A DNA stretch of 35,934 nt from Acidobacteriota bacterium (GTDB lineage Bacteria; Acidobacteriota; UBA890; WLXD01): contig JAJCXT010000062.1 of NCBI GenBank assembly GCA_029263295.1, positions 1 to 35,934 of the forward strand. Reading direction: 5' to 3'. Of the stretch, positions 17,147 to 25,338 are shown piece by piece (within the stretch, counting starts at the first letter, position 1; every line of letters starts with the position of its first letter). A model generated the notes under the pieces. That model saw only the letters and a program-made list of their open reading frames with translations. It searched no databases and was not told the origin of the DNA. Made by a program: the position numbers and the translations under genes.

Positions 17147-18397
17147 GTCGTTCTGCTCGCCGCTTTCGAGTTGGCCTTCCGCGGCGGCAACGATAACTGC
17201 CGCCGAAGCGTCGCCGGTGACGTTGGTCGCGGTGCGCAGCATGTCCAGAATCCGGTCTACCCCGAGGATCAACGCGACCCCTTCCAGCGGTAGCCCCAGT
17301 TGCTCGAGAACCATCGCCAGCGTGATGATCCCGACTCCGGGTACCGCCGCCGCCCCGATCGAGGCCAGAGTGGCCATGAGAACGATCGTCAACTGACCGC
17401 CCACCCCGAGCTCCATCCCGTATACCTGAGCGATGAAGACCGTCGCCACGCCCTGATACAAGGCGGTGCCGTCCATGTTTATGGTCGCGCCAAGCGGCAG
17501 CACGAACGACGATACCTGCTCCGGAACCCCGAGCCCCTTGGTTACTCGATCCATGGTCACGGGCAAGGCTGCGCCGCTCGACGACGTCGAGAAGGCAACC
17601 AGTTGCGCCGGCCTGATGGCGGTGAAGAAGCGGCGCGGCGACATCTTCGCGAATAGTCGTACGGCCGCCGTGTACACCAGGCTCATGTGCAAGAGCAGAC
17701 CCACCACAACGCAGGCTGCATAGAGCAGCAGTACGCGCAACACGTCGAGCCCGAACTGCCCCACCGCCACCGCCATGAGCGCGAGGACTCCGATCGGCGC
17801 GATCAGCATGACGATGTGTACGAGCTGGATCATGGCGTCGCTCACGCCTTCAAAAAAGCTCAGCACCGCCGCCTTGTGCTCCGGCCTGGGCACCATCGTC
17901 AGCGCCACCCCGAACATCACCGCGAAGAAGATGATCTGGAGCATGTTGGCCGTGGCCAGCGCCTCGATCGGGTTCTGCGGCACGATGTCGAGCAGCGTGT
18001 CGGTGACGCTCGGGCGCTGCTGCATTCTCTCGACCGAGGCATCCGCGCCAGCACTGAAATCTGCAAGCAAGCGCTCCTGCACGATCGGGTCCATGCCGGC
18101 GCCAGGCTGCACGATGTTGGCGATCAAGAGTCCGATGGTGATGGCGATGGCGGTCGTACATAGGTAGTAGGCCATCGTCCGGCCACCGATCCGCCCGAGC
18201 TTCTTGGGATCTCCGACCGTTGCGGTGCCGACCAGCAACGAGGCGAACACCAAGGGGACGACGACCATGCGAATCAGTCGCAGAAACAGGTCGCCTATCG
18301 GCTTGATCACGAGAATGCTCTCGCCCAACCAGGCCCCGAGTAAGACCCCGATCGCCATACCAATGGCTATCTGAGTGGGCAGGGTGAGTTTCTTCAT
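17135..18397 (-). CDS. Dicarboxylate/amino acid:cation symporter (DAACS, GltP/GltT type)
   Basis: The 420-residue inner-membrane protein belongs to the DAACS family, which imports glutamate, aspartate or C4-dicarboxylates with sodium or protons. The N-terminal helices include FLRLIRMVVVPLVFASLLVG. The first re-entrant hairpin carries the serine-rich signature FSTSSSGAALPVTM. The substrate/cation site NMDGTALYQGVA is intact, as is the second hairpin ASIGAAAVPGVG and the substrate-contact region LGVDRILDMLRTATNVTGD. The Arg in the last segment (MLRTATN) occurs in many acidic amino-acid transporters, but the substrate is not fixed by sight. GAGG lies just before the ATG. It stands alone, between carD and the convergent DUF4382 gene. 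Confidence 0.93.
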   Translation of the reverse strand: MKKLTLPTQIAIGMAIGVLLGAWLGESILVIKPIGDLFLRLIRMVVVPLVFASLLVGTATVGDPKKLGRIGGRTMAYYLCTTAIAITIGLLIANIVQPGAGMDPIVQERLLADFSAGADASVERMQQRPSVTDTLLDIVPQNPIEALATANMLQIIFFAVMFGVALTMVPRPEHKAAVLSFFEGVSDAMIQLVHIVMLIAPIGVLALMAVAVGQFGLDVLRVLLLYAACVVVGLLLHMSLVYTAAVRLFAKMSPRRFFTAIRPAQLVAFSTSSSGAALPVTMDRVTKGLGVPEQVSSFVLPLGATINMDGTALYQGVATVFIAQVYGMELGVGGQLTIVLMATLASIGAAAVPGVGIITLAMVLEQLGLPLEGVALILGVDRILDMLRTATNVTGDASAAVIVAAAEGQLESGEQNDATA

Positions 18398-18478
18398 TGA
18401 CGCCTCGTTGGTGCTGCGCGGTCGGCTGAGCCGCCACAGCTTAGCCCAACCCGATGGAGCCTCGCCGACGCGGGCAAC

Positions 18479-18509
18479 AAAAAAGCCCCGGAGCGTCAGC
18501 TCCGGGGCT
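18479..18509 (-). terminator. Rho-independent terminator of carD
   Basis: On the minus strand GCCCCGGAGC (18509-18500) pairs perfectly with GCTCCGGGGC (18495-18486) around a 4-base loop and is followed by seven T residues (18485-18479). It starts 23 bases after the carD stop, which makes carD a single-gene transcript separate from the symporter gene. Confidence 0.93.
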
Positions 18510-18532
18510 TCGAAGTCATGCGAGCAGCTCGG

Positions 18533-19060
18533 TCAGGAAGCCTTCTTCTGCTTCTTGCGCGCCTTGCGGCTCTCGATGCACTCGTCCAGCGCGGTCTCCA
18601 CCTGGCCGAGCACGACCTCGTCGGTGCGCCCTTGAACCATGGCGACCTCGGACACGATCAGCTGCTTGGCCTTCTCGTACATGCGCTTCTCGCGATAGGA
18701 GAGCGCCTTACGCTGGGAGAGATGCTGCAGGTTCTTCAGAACGTCGGCCATGTCGAACAAGTGACCCGAGCGCATCTTCTCAGCGTTCTCCTTGTAACGA
18801 CCCTTCCAGTTGTTCTGCGTTTCGAACTCGCAGTCACGCAAATGAACGAAGAGCTTGCGGATCTGCGTCTTACCGAAGATCTTGCGCAATCCGACGGACT
18901 TGGAATTGCCCACCGGGACCATCACAGTGCTCTCGTTTGCGAGGATGCGCAGGTGGTAAAAGTCTTGGTCGAGACCGGCGACCTGAGTCTGCCGGATGTC
19001 CTCCACCACGCCTACGCCGTGGTTCGGATACACAATGTAGTCGCCAACATCAAAGCGCAA
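18533..19060 (-). CDS. carD: CarD-family RNA polymerase-binding transcriptional regulator
   Basis: CarD binds the RNA polymerase beta subunit and stabilises open complexes, often at rRNA and stress genes. The 175-residue product has an N-terminal Tudor-like RID (FDVGDYIVYPNHGVGVVEDI, residues 3-22; then VMVPVGN) and a helical DNA-binding region (VLKNLQHLSQRKALSYREKRMYEKAKQLI written in parts: NLQHLSQRKALSY, REKRMYEKAKQLI). The tail is lysine-rich (KARKKQKKAS). There is no suitable ATG; the TTG at 19060 lies 8 bases after GGAGG and gives a normal CarD N-terminus. A good promoter lies 58-86 bases upstream and a strong terminator follows. Confidence 0.92.
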   Translation of the reverse strand: MRFDVGDYIVYPNHGVGVVEDIRQTQVAGLDQDFYHLRILANESTVMVPVGNSKSVGLRKIFGKTQIRKLFVHLRDCEFETQNNWKGRYKENAEKMRSGHLFDMADVLKNLQHLSQRKALSYREKRMYEKAKQLIVSEVAMVQGRTDEVVLGQVETALDECIESRKARKKQKKAS

Positions 19061-19117
19061 AATGGTATCCTCCGGGACACAGTGGGATGGGCCTAGAAGC
19101 AATTGACCCAGTTCCCC

Positions 19118-19146
19118 ATGGTAGCCGAAGCACTGCCAAATTTCAA
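19118..19146 (-). promoter_or_regulatory. Sigma70-type promoter of carD
   Basis: On the minus strand TTGAAA (19146-19141) and TACCAT (19123-19118) have a 17-base spacer. A start about 7 bases later gives a leader of roughly 50 nt before the TTG start codon. Confidence 0.65.
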
Positions 19147-19578
19147 TGCGGCGATGGGCCCCCAGACCCCTCCTGACAGGTCGATTCCGGGCGCTCCGCA
19201 TCCGCGAAGACCGCTCTGCCGGTTGACTTTGCGGCGCTGACGATAATAATGCTGCGTCACCAGGCGATCCCCCTGGCCGCGAGGTCCGCTTTGCGGCGCA
19301 TGAGGTTCGTCCGGCGCCGAGTAACTGACACGACTCGCTCACGATAGCACCGGTGACACCGATGAGCGGCGTAGCCCCGACCGCAAATCGGGCGGGAGGC
19401 TTGCCGGAACGCATCTGAGCCGAAGTCAGCTGCTCACGGAACGTGGCCGTCTTGGGGCCGACCCGTTCATGCCGGTTCGAAACTGCGCCCCGGAGCGTGC
19501 CGAAGGGAGGCCGCTCGCGGGGATCGCCTGGCCTTTTTCTGTCCGGGGCCAACGCAGTCCGCGACCCGGACCCGATAT
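19147..19578. other. Long intergenic stretch upstream of carD
   Basis: About 430 bp between the carD promoter and the end of the M28 peptidase gene hold no gene I can recognise. The minus-strand frame of carD stays open upstream to 19552, but its translation (Arg/Pro/Ser-rich) looks non-coding. Several small hairpins are possible, for example CCCGA-N7-TCGGG near 19376-19392 and CCAGG-N7-CCTGG near 19259-19276. No known riboswitch pattern was seen. Confidence 0.45.
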
Positions 19579-21759
19579 CTACCGACCGGCGACAACACTC
19601 ACGCCGGGCGCCGGGCGCGCGGGCCTCAAAGCCCGGTCAGCAGCCATGAGTTCCGCGCCAACCGCCTGGAGCCTCTCGGCCAGTTCGTGCAGCGCAAGTA
19701 CCGTCCCGCCCATGTCGGCCCGCCGCAGCGGACCGGCTACGTGCGGCAGCAGGAGGGAACGGTACGTGTCGCGGGGGTCGGGGCCGACCAGCACGCTCCG
19801 GCCCCAGCCGGCACCTGTCCCGGCACCGTGCCCGGCACGCGTGAGCTGGCGATGAGCTCGGCGCATGTGCGCGTTGGCCTGGTCCAGGACCCACCGCGGA
19901 GCCTTGCTGGTCTCGGCCGCCACCAGTCGCGACTGGAGCGCTCCGGCCGCCTGCGCCAGTGACCCTACGGCGCTCCAGGCCTTGTTCAGTCCCGGCACGC
20001 CGTTCGCATAGCCGAGGCGGTCCAGCTGGCCACGCACGGCGTTCAGGCCTGCCACCACGTCCTGTGCCAGGGCGCGGTAGTCGAAGGCCACCGTAGTGTC
20101 GTTTCCTAGCCGCCACAGCAACCAAGTCGCCAGCGAGGCGGTGGCACGGTGCTGTCGGTAGCCAGGGTCGCCAAACCTCTCCATGAAATCGATCGTGTCG
20201 TAGGCCGAGTGGTAAACGCCAGACGCTGCCGAGAACCCGAAGCCTATGGCCGGTACGCCCGCGATGGCGGTGAAGGGCGCGTAGTCGGAACCGCCGCCAG
20301 GCATCCCCACCGACGCTCCAGGCGTGCGAGCGAGCCACGCACGCAACACGCTGGTGCCCGGCAACACCGGGTCCGCCACCGCATCCGCGCCGGCGTGCAG
20401 CAGCGCGCGCAGCGACGGCGATGCAACAGCAGAGAAGTACGGCCCGCCAGCTATGCCGTCGAGATTGATATAGGCGACCGCGCCCTGACGGAGCTGCTCG
20501 CCGTGTTCCTCGACCCATTCGGTCGATCCGATGAGACCCCACTCTTCGGCGTCCCAAGCGGCGAACATAAGGGTACGATCCGGTCGGTTACCCGCGGCGG
20601 CTTGCTCCGCGATCACACGTGCCGCCTCGAGCATCGCCACCGTCCCGGAGACATTGTCGACGGCGCCGTGCGTCCACGAGTCGTAGTGCGCTCCGAGGAT
20701 CACCCACTCGTCGGGATGCCTGGCTCCCGCGAGCGTCCCCACGACGTTGCGAATCCGACGCCAGGGGTTGTCCTCCAGCTCCACGCGCACGCGCACCGAC
20801 GTGCCACTCCCGCCGAAACGGTAGCTCAGGGGCAGCCCCCCTTCCCAGCCAACAGGCACCGTGGCGCCGGGTAGATCCTGCATGAGCTGGGCCGCTGACG
20901 CATAGCCGAGAGCGACTACCGGGATCGTGGGCAATCCCTCGATGGGCACCCGTCGATCACCACCGACGAGGGCAGGCCAGCCCGGCGACGCTGGGTCGCC
21001 TGGCGCGCCAATCTTGATCGAGCCCCGCTGTACGCCATCCGCCGGACGGAACGGCCCATCCGGGTACACCGCTCCGCGCTGGAAACCGTCGTCTTCCGGG
21101 TCCGAATAGAGAATCACCGCGGCAGCCCCGGCATCCTCGGCGTTACGCACCTTGTCGCCACGGAAGATGCCGCCGTAACGAATCAACGCGACCTTGCCGT
21201 CGACAACCACACCGGCGTAGTCGAGCGTCTGGAAGTCCTGGCGACGTCCGTAGTTGGCGTACACCACCGCCGCGGTCACATCCCCGGCCGCGGAATAGCC
21301 GGCCGCCACCGGGTAGTGCTCCACGTTGGTATAGCGATCCTCCGACAACGCGACCTCGGCGACCGCCATGTTCCGAGGCTGGCGCCCCAGACGCTTCACG
21401 CTGACGGCGCGCGCGTGCGGCAGCCAGACATCGTACTCGTGTACGGTCACCTCGAGGCCCATCGACCGCATCTGATCGGCGATCATCAGAGCTGCGCGCC
21501 CTGCTCCCGGCGTGCCGGCCACACGTGGCATGGCGCCTAGCCGTCCGGCCATTCGCTCGAGTTGGTCACTGGCGGTGCCCGACGAGATCATCTCCGCCCC
21601 CGGCCGGCCGGGCGGACGCGGGTTCGCCGCCTCGCGAACCGAGCCCGAGCCCACACCAGTGGCTGGCGGCAAGGTCGCCGGTGCGGCTAGGACGATGAGG
21701 GCCGCAGCGGCGCACAAAGTGCGGGTGCCGCGCCCGTCTGGATGGGTCTCCCTGGACAT
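19579..21759 (-). CDS. Secreted M28 zinc peptidase, glutamate carboxypeptidase II type
   Basis: The 726-residue product has an N-terminal signal segment (about 11-36), a PA domain (about 150-300) and an M28 catalytic domain. A helical C-terminal domain like the transferrin-receptor dimerisation domain follows. Zinc-site residues are all visible: GAHYDSW (His358), AVDNVSG (Asp368), WDAEEWGLIGS (Glu405 general base, Glu406), INLDGIAG (Asp433) and YHSAYDT (His517). Family members remove C-terminal glutamate or other residues from peptides outside the cytoplasm. The ATG at 21759 is preferred because the signal peptide begins there; an ATG at 21798 would add 13 residues. Neither has a strong ribosome site. 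No operon partner is evident. Confidence 0.92.
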   Translation of the reverse strand: MSRETHPDGRGTRTLCAAAALIVLAAPATLPPATGVGSGSVREAANPRPPGRPGAEMISSGTASDQLERMAGRLGAMPRVAGTPGAGRAALMIADQMRSMGLEVTVHEYDVWLPHARAVSVKRLGRQPRNMAVAEVALSEDRYTNVEHYPVAAGYSAAGDVTAAVVYANYGRRQDFQTLDYAGVVVDGKVALIRYGGIFRGDKVRNAEDAGAAAVILYSDPEDDGFQRGAVYPDGPFRPADGVQRGSIKIGAPGDPASPGWPALVGGDRRVPIEGLPTIPVVALGYASAAQLMQDLPGATVPVGWEGGLPLSYRFGGSGTSVRVRVELEDNPWRRIRNVVGTLAGARHPDEWVILGAHYDSWTHGAVDNVSGTVAMLEAARVIAEQAAAGNRPDRTLMFAAWDAEEWGLIGSTEWVEEHGEQLRQGAVAYINLDGIAGGPYFSAVASPSLRALLHAGADAVADPVLPGTSVLRAWLARTPGASVGMPGGGSDYAPFTAIAGVPAIGFGFSAASGVYHSAYDTIDFMERFGDPGYRQHRATASLATWLLWRLGNDTTVAFDYRALAQDVVAGLNAVRGQLDRLGYANGVPGLNKAWSAVGSLAQAAGALQSRLVAAETSKAPRWVLDQANAHMRRAHRQLTRAGHGAGTGAGWGRSVLVGPDPRDTYRSLLLPHVAGPLRRADMGGTVLALHELAERLQAVGAELMAADRALRPARPAPGVSVVAGR

Positions 21760-22062
21760 GATGCTGCCAGCGTACGGAGCAGTCCTGCATGCCGTCAAAG
21801 AGGCCTGGCCACCTCTGGCCGCGCCCGTCAGGCGCTCTTTTCACTGTCGACATATCGACGGCTGTCGGCCGGCGCACGACGGCCCGGCGACATTCGCGCC
21901 CAATAGCGGCCTGTCTACGGCCCTGGATAGCTCGCCCGGCCGGCGCCGCTGGCGAATCTCCACGCTCGCGGCGAATCGGCACGCCGCTTGCAGTTTCTCA
22001 CTGCGGGTCGAGTTCAATCGAGACTGCAGTCCACGCACGGTCTCGTAAAGAGCAGGTTGGCG
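21760..22062. other. Divergent intergenic region, no gene seen
   Basis: The 303 bp between the M28 peptidase and the outer-membrane protein gene must contain two divergent promoters, but no convincing -35/-10 pair stands out on either strand. The small ORFs in it show no recognisable features. Confidence 0.4.
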
Positions 22063-22848
22063 ATGCACAGGTACTACTTGGCGTCGAAGCGATGTGTCTG
22101 CATCGTGGGTATGGTGTTCTCTTTGTTCGTTGGCGATACCGTCCTGGCGATGCCCGGCAGCGGTTCCGACGGTGGGCAGGCACCGGCGGGGTTCCGTTTC
22201 TCGTCTCCCGGATCGTCTCTCGGTCTGCGGGGTGGTTTCACCCTCAACCGCGCCGGCAGCGACATCTACGACTTCTTCATCGACCAGTTCACCATCGAGC
22301 GCAGCGACTTCAACGCGCCGACGTTCGCTATCGACTACGGCTGGAACCTCAGCGAGCGCGTCGATCTGGTGCTGGGCCTCGAGTACGGTCGCGCCACCAA
22401 GCGCTCCGAGTATCGTGACTTCGTGGACCAGGATGACATCCCGATCGTCCAGGACACCCGGCTCACGCAGGTCCCGCTCACTCTGAGCGTTCGCTTCTAC
22501 CTGACGCCGCGCGGCCGCTCGGTCGGCCAGTACGCCTGGGTGCCATCAACTGCCGCCGTATACGTGGGCGGCGGCGGTGGTGCTACGTGGTACCGCCTCG
22601 AGCAGGAGGGTGAGTTCATCGACTTCCGCGATCTGGTGATCTTCGAAGACGTTTTCGTCTCCGACGGGTGGACGATCGCGAGCCACGTCTTCGCCGGCGT
22701 GGACCTCAAACTGAGCTCCTCGATCGGCCTCGTGCTCGAGGGTCGCTACCAGTTCGCCAGCCACGACCTCAGCGGGAGCTTCATCGGCTTCGACCCCATC
22801 GACCTCAACGGCCTCCGTCTCATGGCCGGAGTATCGTTCAAGCTCTAG
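22063..22848 (+). CDS. Outer-membrane beta-barrel protein
   Basis: The 261-residue product has a signal peptide (about 1-29, ending GDTVLA). It then shows alternating hydrophobic-polar strands typical of an 8- to 10-strand outer-membrane barrel: SLGLRGGFTLNR, APTFAIDYGWNL, VDLVLGLEYGRAT, VPLTLSVRFYLTPRG, AAVYVGGGGGATWYR, SHVFAGVDLKLS, GLVLEGRYQFAS and a terminal LRLMAGVSFKL. The YVGGGGGATWY strand is common in OprW/OmpA-type porin-like proteins. It is followed after 40 bp by another secreted protein gene and is probably cotranscribed with it. The function is unknown; a structural or small-solute pore role is typical of such barrels. Confidence 0.82.
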   Translation: MHRYYLASKRCVCIVGMVFSLFVGDTVLAMPGSGSDGGQAPAGFRFSSPGSSLGLRGGFTLNRAGSDIYDFFIDQFTIERSDFNAPTFAIDYGWNLSERVDLVLGLEYGRATKRSEYRDFVDQDDIPIVQDTRLTQVPLTLSVRFYLTPRGRSVGQYAWVPSTAAVYVGGGGGATWYRLEQEGEFIDFRDLVIFEDVFVSDGWTIASHVFAGVDLKLSSSIGLVLEGRYQFASHDLSGSFIGFDPIDLNGLRLMAGVSFKL

Positions 22849-22888
22849 GATGTCCAAGGACCTGGGGCAGCCCCCGGGGAGGAACCTC

Positions 22889-24049
22889 ATGCGAATCGTC
22901 ATCGGTATCGTGTTGCTTGCTAGCGTCGGCCTGCCCGGGGTGGGACAGCAGGGCGCGGCTATCGCTCAGGAAATCGACCTGCAGTGGGCCGGCTGCTGGG
23001 ATCTGGAGGACGGTCGCGAAGACGCGGCGGAGCTGGAGGGCGCTGACCGGCGCGTGTGCGTGGAGTTGAGCGACGCCACGCTCACCGTCGTCACGCTGAT
23101 CGACGGCAGCCCCGTACGGAGCGACGAACTGCACACCGACGGTAGGCCGCGCGCTGTCGAGGACGGTGGCTGTACCGGGACGGAGCAGGCCGTGGTCTCG
23201 AGCGACGGGCATCGCCTGTACACGACCGCCGACCTCGTCTGTGACGGCGGCTCGCGGCGCCTGGCGTCCGGCATTTCCGCGCTCCTGTCGCCCGACACCT
23301 GGATCGACATCCAGGTCGTTCGCGTGGATGACGAACGCGAGTTGATGGTCAGGCGCTTCGCCCACAACGAGTCTGAGTCGCAGGGTGTCTGGGAGCAGCT
23401 CGGGCGCGGCGACCTGTCGCTTGCCGCGCGTACGGCGCGCACGGCCGCGGCGGCGCGACTCGAGATCGACGACGTGATCGAGGCGGTGCGGGTGGTGGAC
23501 GCGGCGGCCGTCGAGGCTCTGTTGGTCGAGAGCGAGGCTAGCTTCGCGATTGATGCCGGAGTTCTCATTTCGCTGGCCGACGCCGAGGTGCCCGGCGAGG
23601 TCATCGACCTCATGCTCGCGCTCTCCTTCCCCGACTACTTCGTCGTCAACGAGGATCCGGGCCTCCAGGCCGGCCCCGTGGCCTACGGCTACCCCGTCGG
23701 TTTCTACGGTTACTGGAGTCCCGCCTTCGCTCCGTTCGGCTGGAGCTACTACTACCCGTGGTACCCCGTTGGGAGGCCACCCATCGGACATCGCCCCGCC
23801 GGTCGTTACGGCGGACGGGTCGTGAACGGGCGCGGCTACGCCCGCGTGGAAACGAACTCCGACGCCCCCGAGGGCGGCTTCGGTAACTTCCTCCGCCGAG
23901 GCGGCTCCAGTGTGGCTTCTGGCGGACGCGGCGGCGACAAGGGCACTCCTGGCGGGGGCACCTCCAGCAAGGCAGGCGCCTCGCGATCGGGATCCTCTAG
24001 CAAAGGAAAGTCGGGCAAGACGCGTACCGCCAAGCGCCGAAGCGGCTGA
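22889..24049 (+). CDS. Secreted protein of unknown function with aromatic segment and basic Gly/Ser tail
   Basis: I do not recognise this 386-residue protein as a family. The ATG at 22889 follows GGGGAGG and opens a signal peptide (about 1-27, ending AIAQ). Residues ~28-165 contain four cysteines (CWD, RRVCVELS, GGCTG, LVCDGG) in a beta-rich region. Residues ~185-250 are helical and repetitive (VIEAVRVVDAAAVEALLVE, VLISLADAEVPGEVIDLML). The next ~60 residues are unusually rich in Tyr, Trp, Phe, Gly and Pro (YGYPVGFYGYWSP, WSYYYPWYPVG). The last ~60 are Gly/Ser/Lys/Arg-rich and strongly basic (SSSKGKSGKTRTAKRRSG). It is probably an envelope or extracellular protein binding an anionic polymer; this is inference. 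It lies 40 bp after the barrel gene. Confidence 0.75.
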   Translation: MRIVIGIVLLASVGLPGVGQQGAAIAQEIDLQWAGCWDLEDGREDAAELEGADRRVCVELSDATLTVVTLIDGSPVRSDELHTDGRPRAVEDGGCTGTEQAVVSSDGHRLYTTADLVCDGGSRRLASGISALLSPDTWIDIQVVRVDDERELMVRRFAHNESESQGVWEQLGRGDLSLAARTARTAAAARLEIDDVIEAVRVVDAAAVEALLVESEASFAIDAGVLISLADAEVPGEVIDLMLALSFPDYFVVNEDPGLQAGPVAYGYPVGFYGYWSPAFAPFGWSYYYPWYPVGRPPIGHRPAGRYGGRVVNGRGYARVETNSDAPEGGFGNFLRRGGSSVASGGRGGDKGTPGGGTSSKAGASRSGSSSKGKSGKTRTAKRRSG

Positions 24050-24069
24050 GCTGACCCCACGACAGCCTG

Positions 24070-25260
24070 CTAGGTCTGCCGCAACTGCAGCTGGGGACCG
24101 AGCTTCTCGTCGTTCTCGATGAGAACCATGAGTTCGCCATCCAGGATCTTCAGGAGACGCTCGCCGACGCTCTCTCGACGCCATCCTGAAAGTACGGGAA
24201 TGTCGGGCGAGGTATCGCCACCGCCCAATCGGTAGCGCGCCAACGCTTCGAGGTCGCGACGGTTGGCAAGGAGACGCGAGGAGAGGTTCATCCTTGCTGC
24301 GACGCCCCGCAGTACCGCGTCGAGCAGCGCGGCGATCATCTCCACCCGGGCATCCTTCACGTGCGGAGCCTGTGCTCCCCAGTCCGGCACCTCAGATTCC
24401 GGGCGGTCCACGCCACGCCGCACCGCTTCCAGGATCGCTTGCGACGAACGGGCGGCCTCGCGTGGATGAAGACCGCGCAGTCTCTCGATCTGAGCCGGCT
24501 GTTTCGGGGCCCGCTTGGCGATCTCGGCCAATACCCGATCGGCAACCACTCGTTGCCGCGGAATGTCGCGCGACTGCGCCTCGCGCTCGCGCCATGCCGC
24601 CACCTCTTGGAGCACCGCTAGCTTGCGCCCTCGTAGGCCTCTGGCGCCGCGTACCCTCCGCCACATGTCGTCGGGTTCCGCTTCGGGCTGCACCTTGTCC
24701 ATGACCGCCGTGAGTTCCTCGCGCACCCATGCTTCTCGCCCGGCGTCGCGCAGCTCACTCTCCAGCTTCTCGGTAATCTCGAGGAGAAAGCGAACGTCAT
24801 CCAGGGCGTAGTCAATCTGGTCCTGGCTCAGCGGTCGGCGAGTCCAGTCCGTGTAGGCCTCAGAGTGTCCGGGCATATGACCGATGACCCGATCGACCAG
24901 ACGCGAGTAGCCGATGCTGTCGCCATAACCGACGAACGCTGCTGCAACCTGCGTGTCGAAGTGTCGCTGCGGAACGCCGCCGCTGAGACCGGCGATGATC
25001 TCGAGGTCCTGCCCGGCGGCGTGGAACACGATTTCCGCCCCGCCGATGACAACATCCCACAAAGGACGCAGGTCGCTCACCGCTAGCGGATCGACGACCG
25101 CCAGAAGGTCGGGCGTCGCCAGCTGTACCAGGCAGAGCTTCGCGTAGTAGGTGCGCTCGCGCATGAACTCGGTGTCCAGCGCGATGCGGGTCGCACCTGC
25201 GAGCTGGTCCGCCAAGTCGGCGAGAGCCTTCTCATCCCTGATGTAGTGCAGTTGACGCAT
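24070..25260 (-). CDS. rnd: Ribonuclease D
   Basis: RNase D is a 3'-5' exoribonuclease that trims tRNA precursors and other small RNAs. The 396-residue protein has the DEDDy nuclease signature: ALDTEF (Asp29, Glu31), HAAGQDLE (Asp85) and YALDDVRFL (Tyr151, Asp155). HRDC domains follow at about 205-290 (REREAQSRDIPRQRVVADR...LRGLHPREA) and in a weaker form at about 310-390. The length is normal for Rnd. This function fits the two tRNA genes in the window that lack an encoded CCA, though those need nucleotidyltransferase too. It converges on the unknown secreted protein gene with a 20 bp gap. Confidence 0.95.
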   Translation of the reverse strand: MRQLHYIRDEKALADLADQLAGATRIALDTEFMRERTYYAKLCLVQLATPDLLAVVDPLAVSDLRPLWDVVIGGAEIVFHAAGQDLEIIAGLSGGVPQRHFDTQVAAAFVGYGDSIGYSRLVDRVIGHMPGHSEAYTDWTRRPLSQDQIDYALDDVRFLLEITEKLESELRDAGREAWVREELTAVMDKVQPEAEPDDMWRRVRGARGLRGRKLAVLQEVAAWREREAQSRDIPRQRVVADRVLAEIAKRAPKQPAQIERLRGLHPREAARSSQAILEAVRRGVDRPESEVPDWGAQAPHVKDARVEMIAALLDAVLRGVAARMNLSSRLLANRRDLEALARYRLGGGDTSPDIPVLSGWRRESVGERLLKILDGELMVLIENDEKLGPQLQLRQT

Positions 25261-25262
25261 AG

Positions 25263-25283
25263 ATCGTGTATCCCCGACACGAT
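25263..25283. repeat. Inverted repeat immediately upstream of rnd
   Basis: ATCGTGT (25263-25269) and ACACGAT (25277-25283) are perfect 7-base arms around 7 bases. The element ends 3 bases from the rnd start codon and covers the position of its ribosome site (GGGGAT on the minus strand), so a protein or hairpin there could limit rnd translation. Confidence 0.5.
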
Positions 25284-25338
25284 TCTAGCCGCTTCGCGCC
25301 GGGCTGCTAGCAAGCCGTTCCAAGAGTCTGACGGGCGA

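Noticed and set aside
19217-19248. Plus-strand TTGACT with TAATAA downstream, resembling a promoter
   Set aside because: The spacer is only about 15 bases and no plus-strand gene or hairpin-terminated RNA follows.
19061-19552. N-terminal extension of CarD by 164 codons
   Set aside because: A TTG with GGAGG at ideal spacing gives the standard CarD start, and the promoter at 19118-19146 lies inside the extension.
22838-24184. 448-codon minus-strand ORF opposite the unknown secreted protein
   Set aside because: The plus-strand frame has a signal peptide, a good ribosome site and an ordered composition; the minus frame has none of these.
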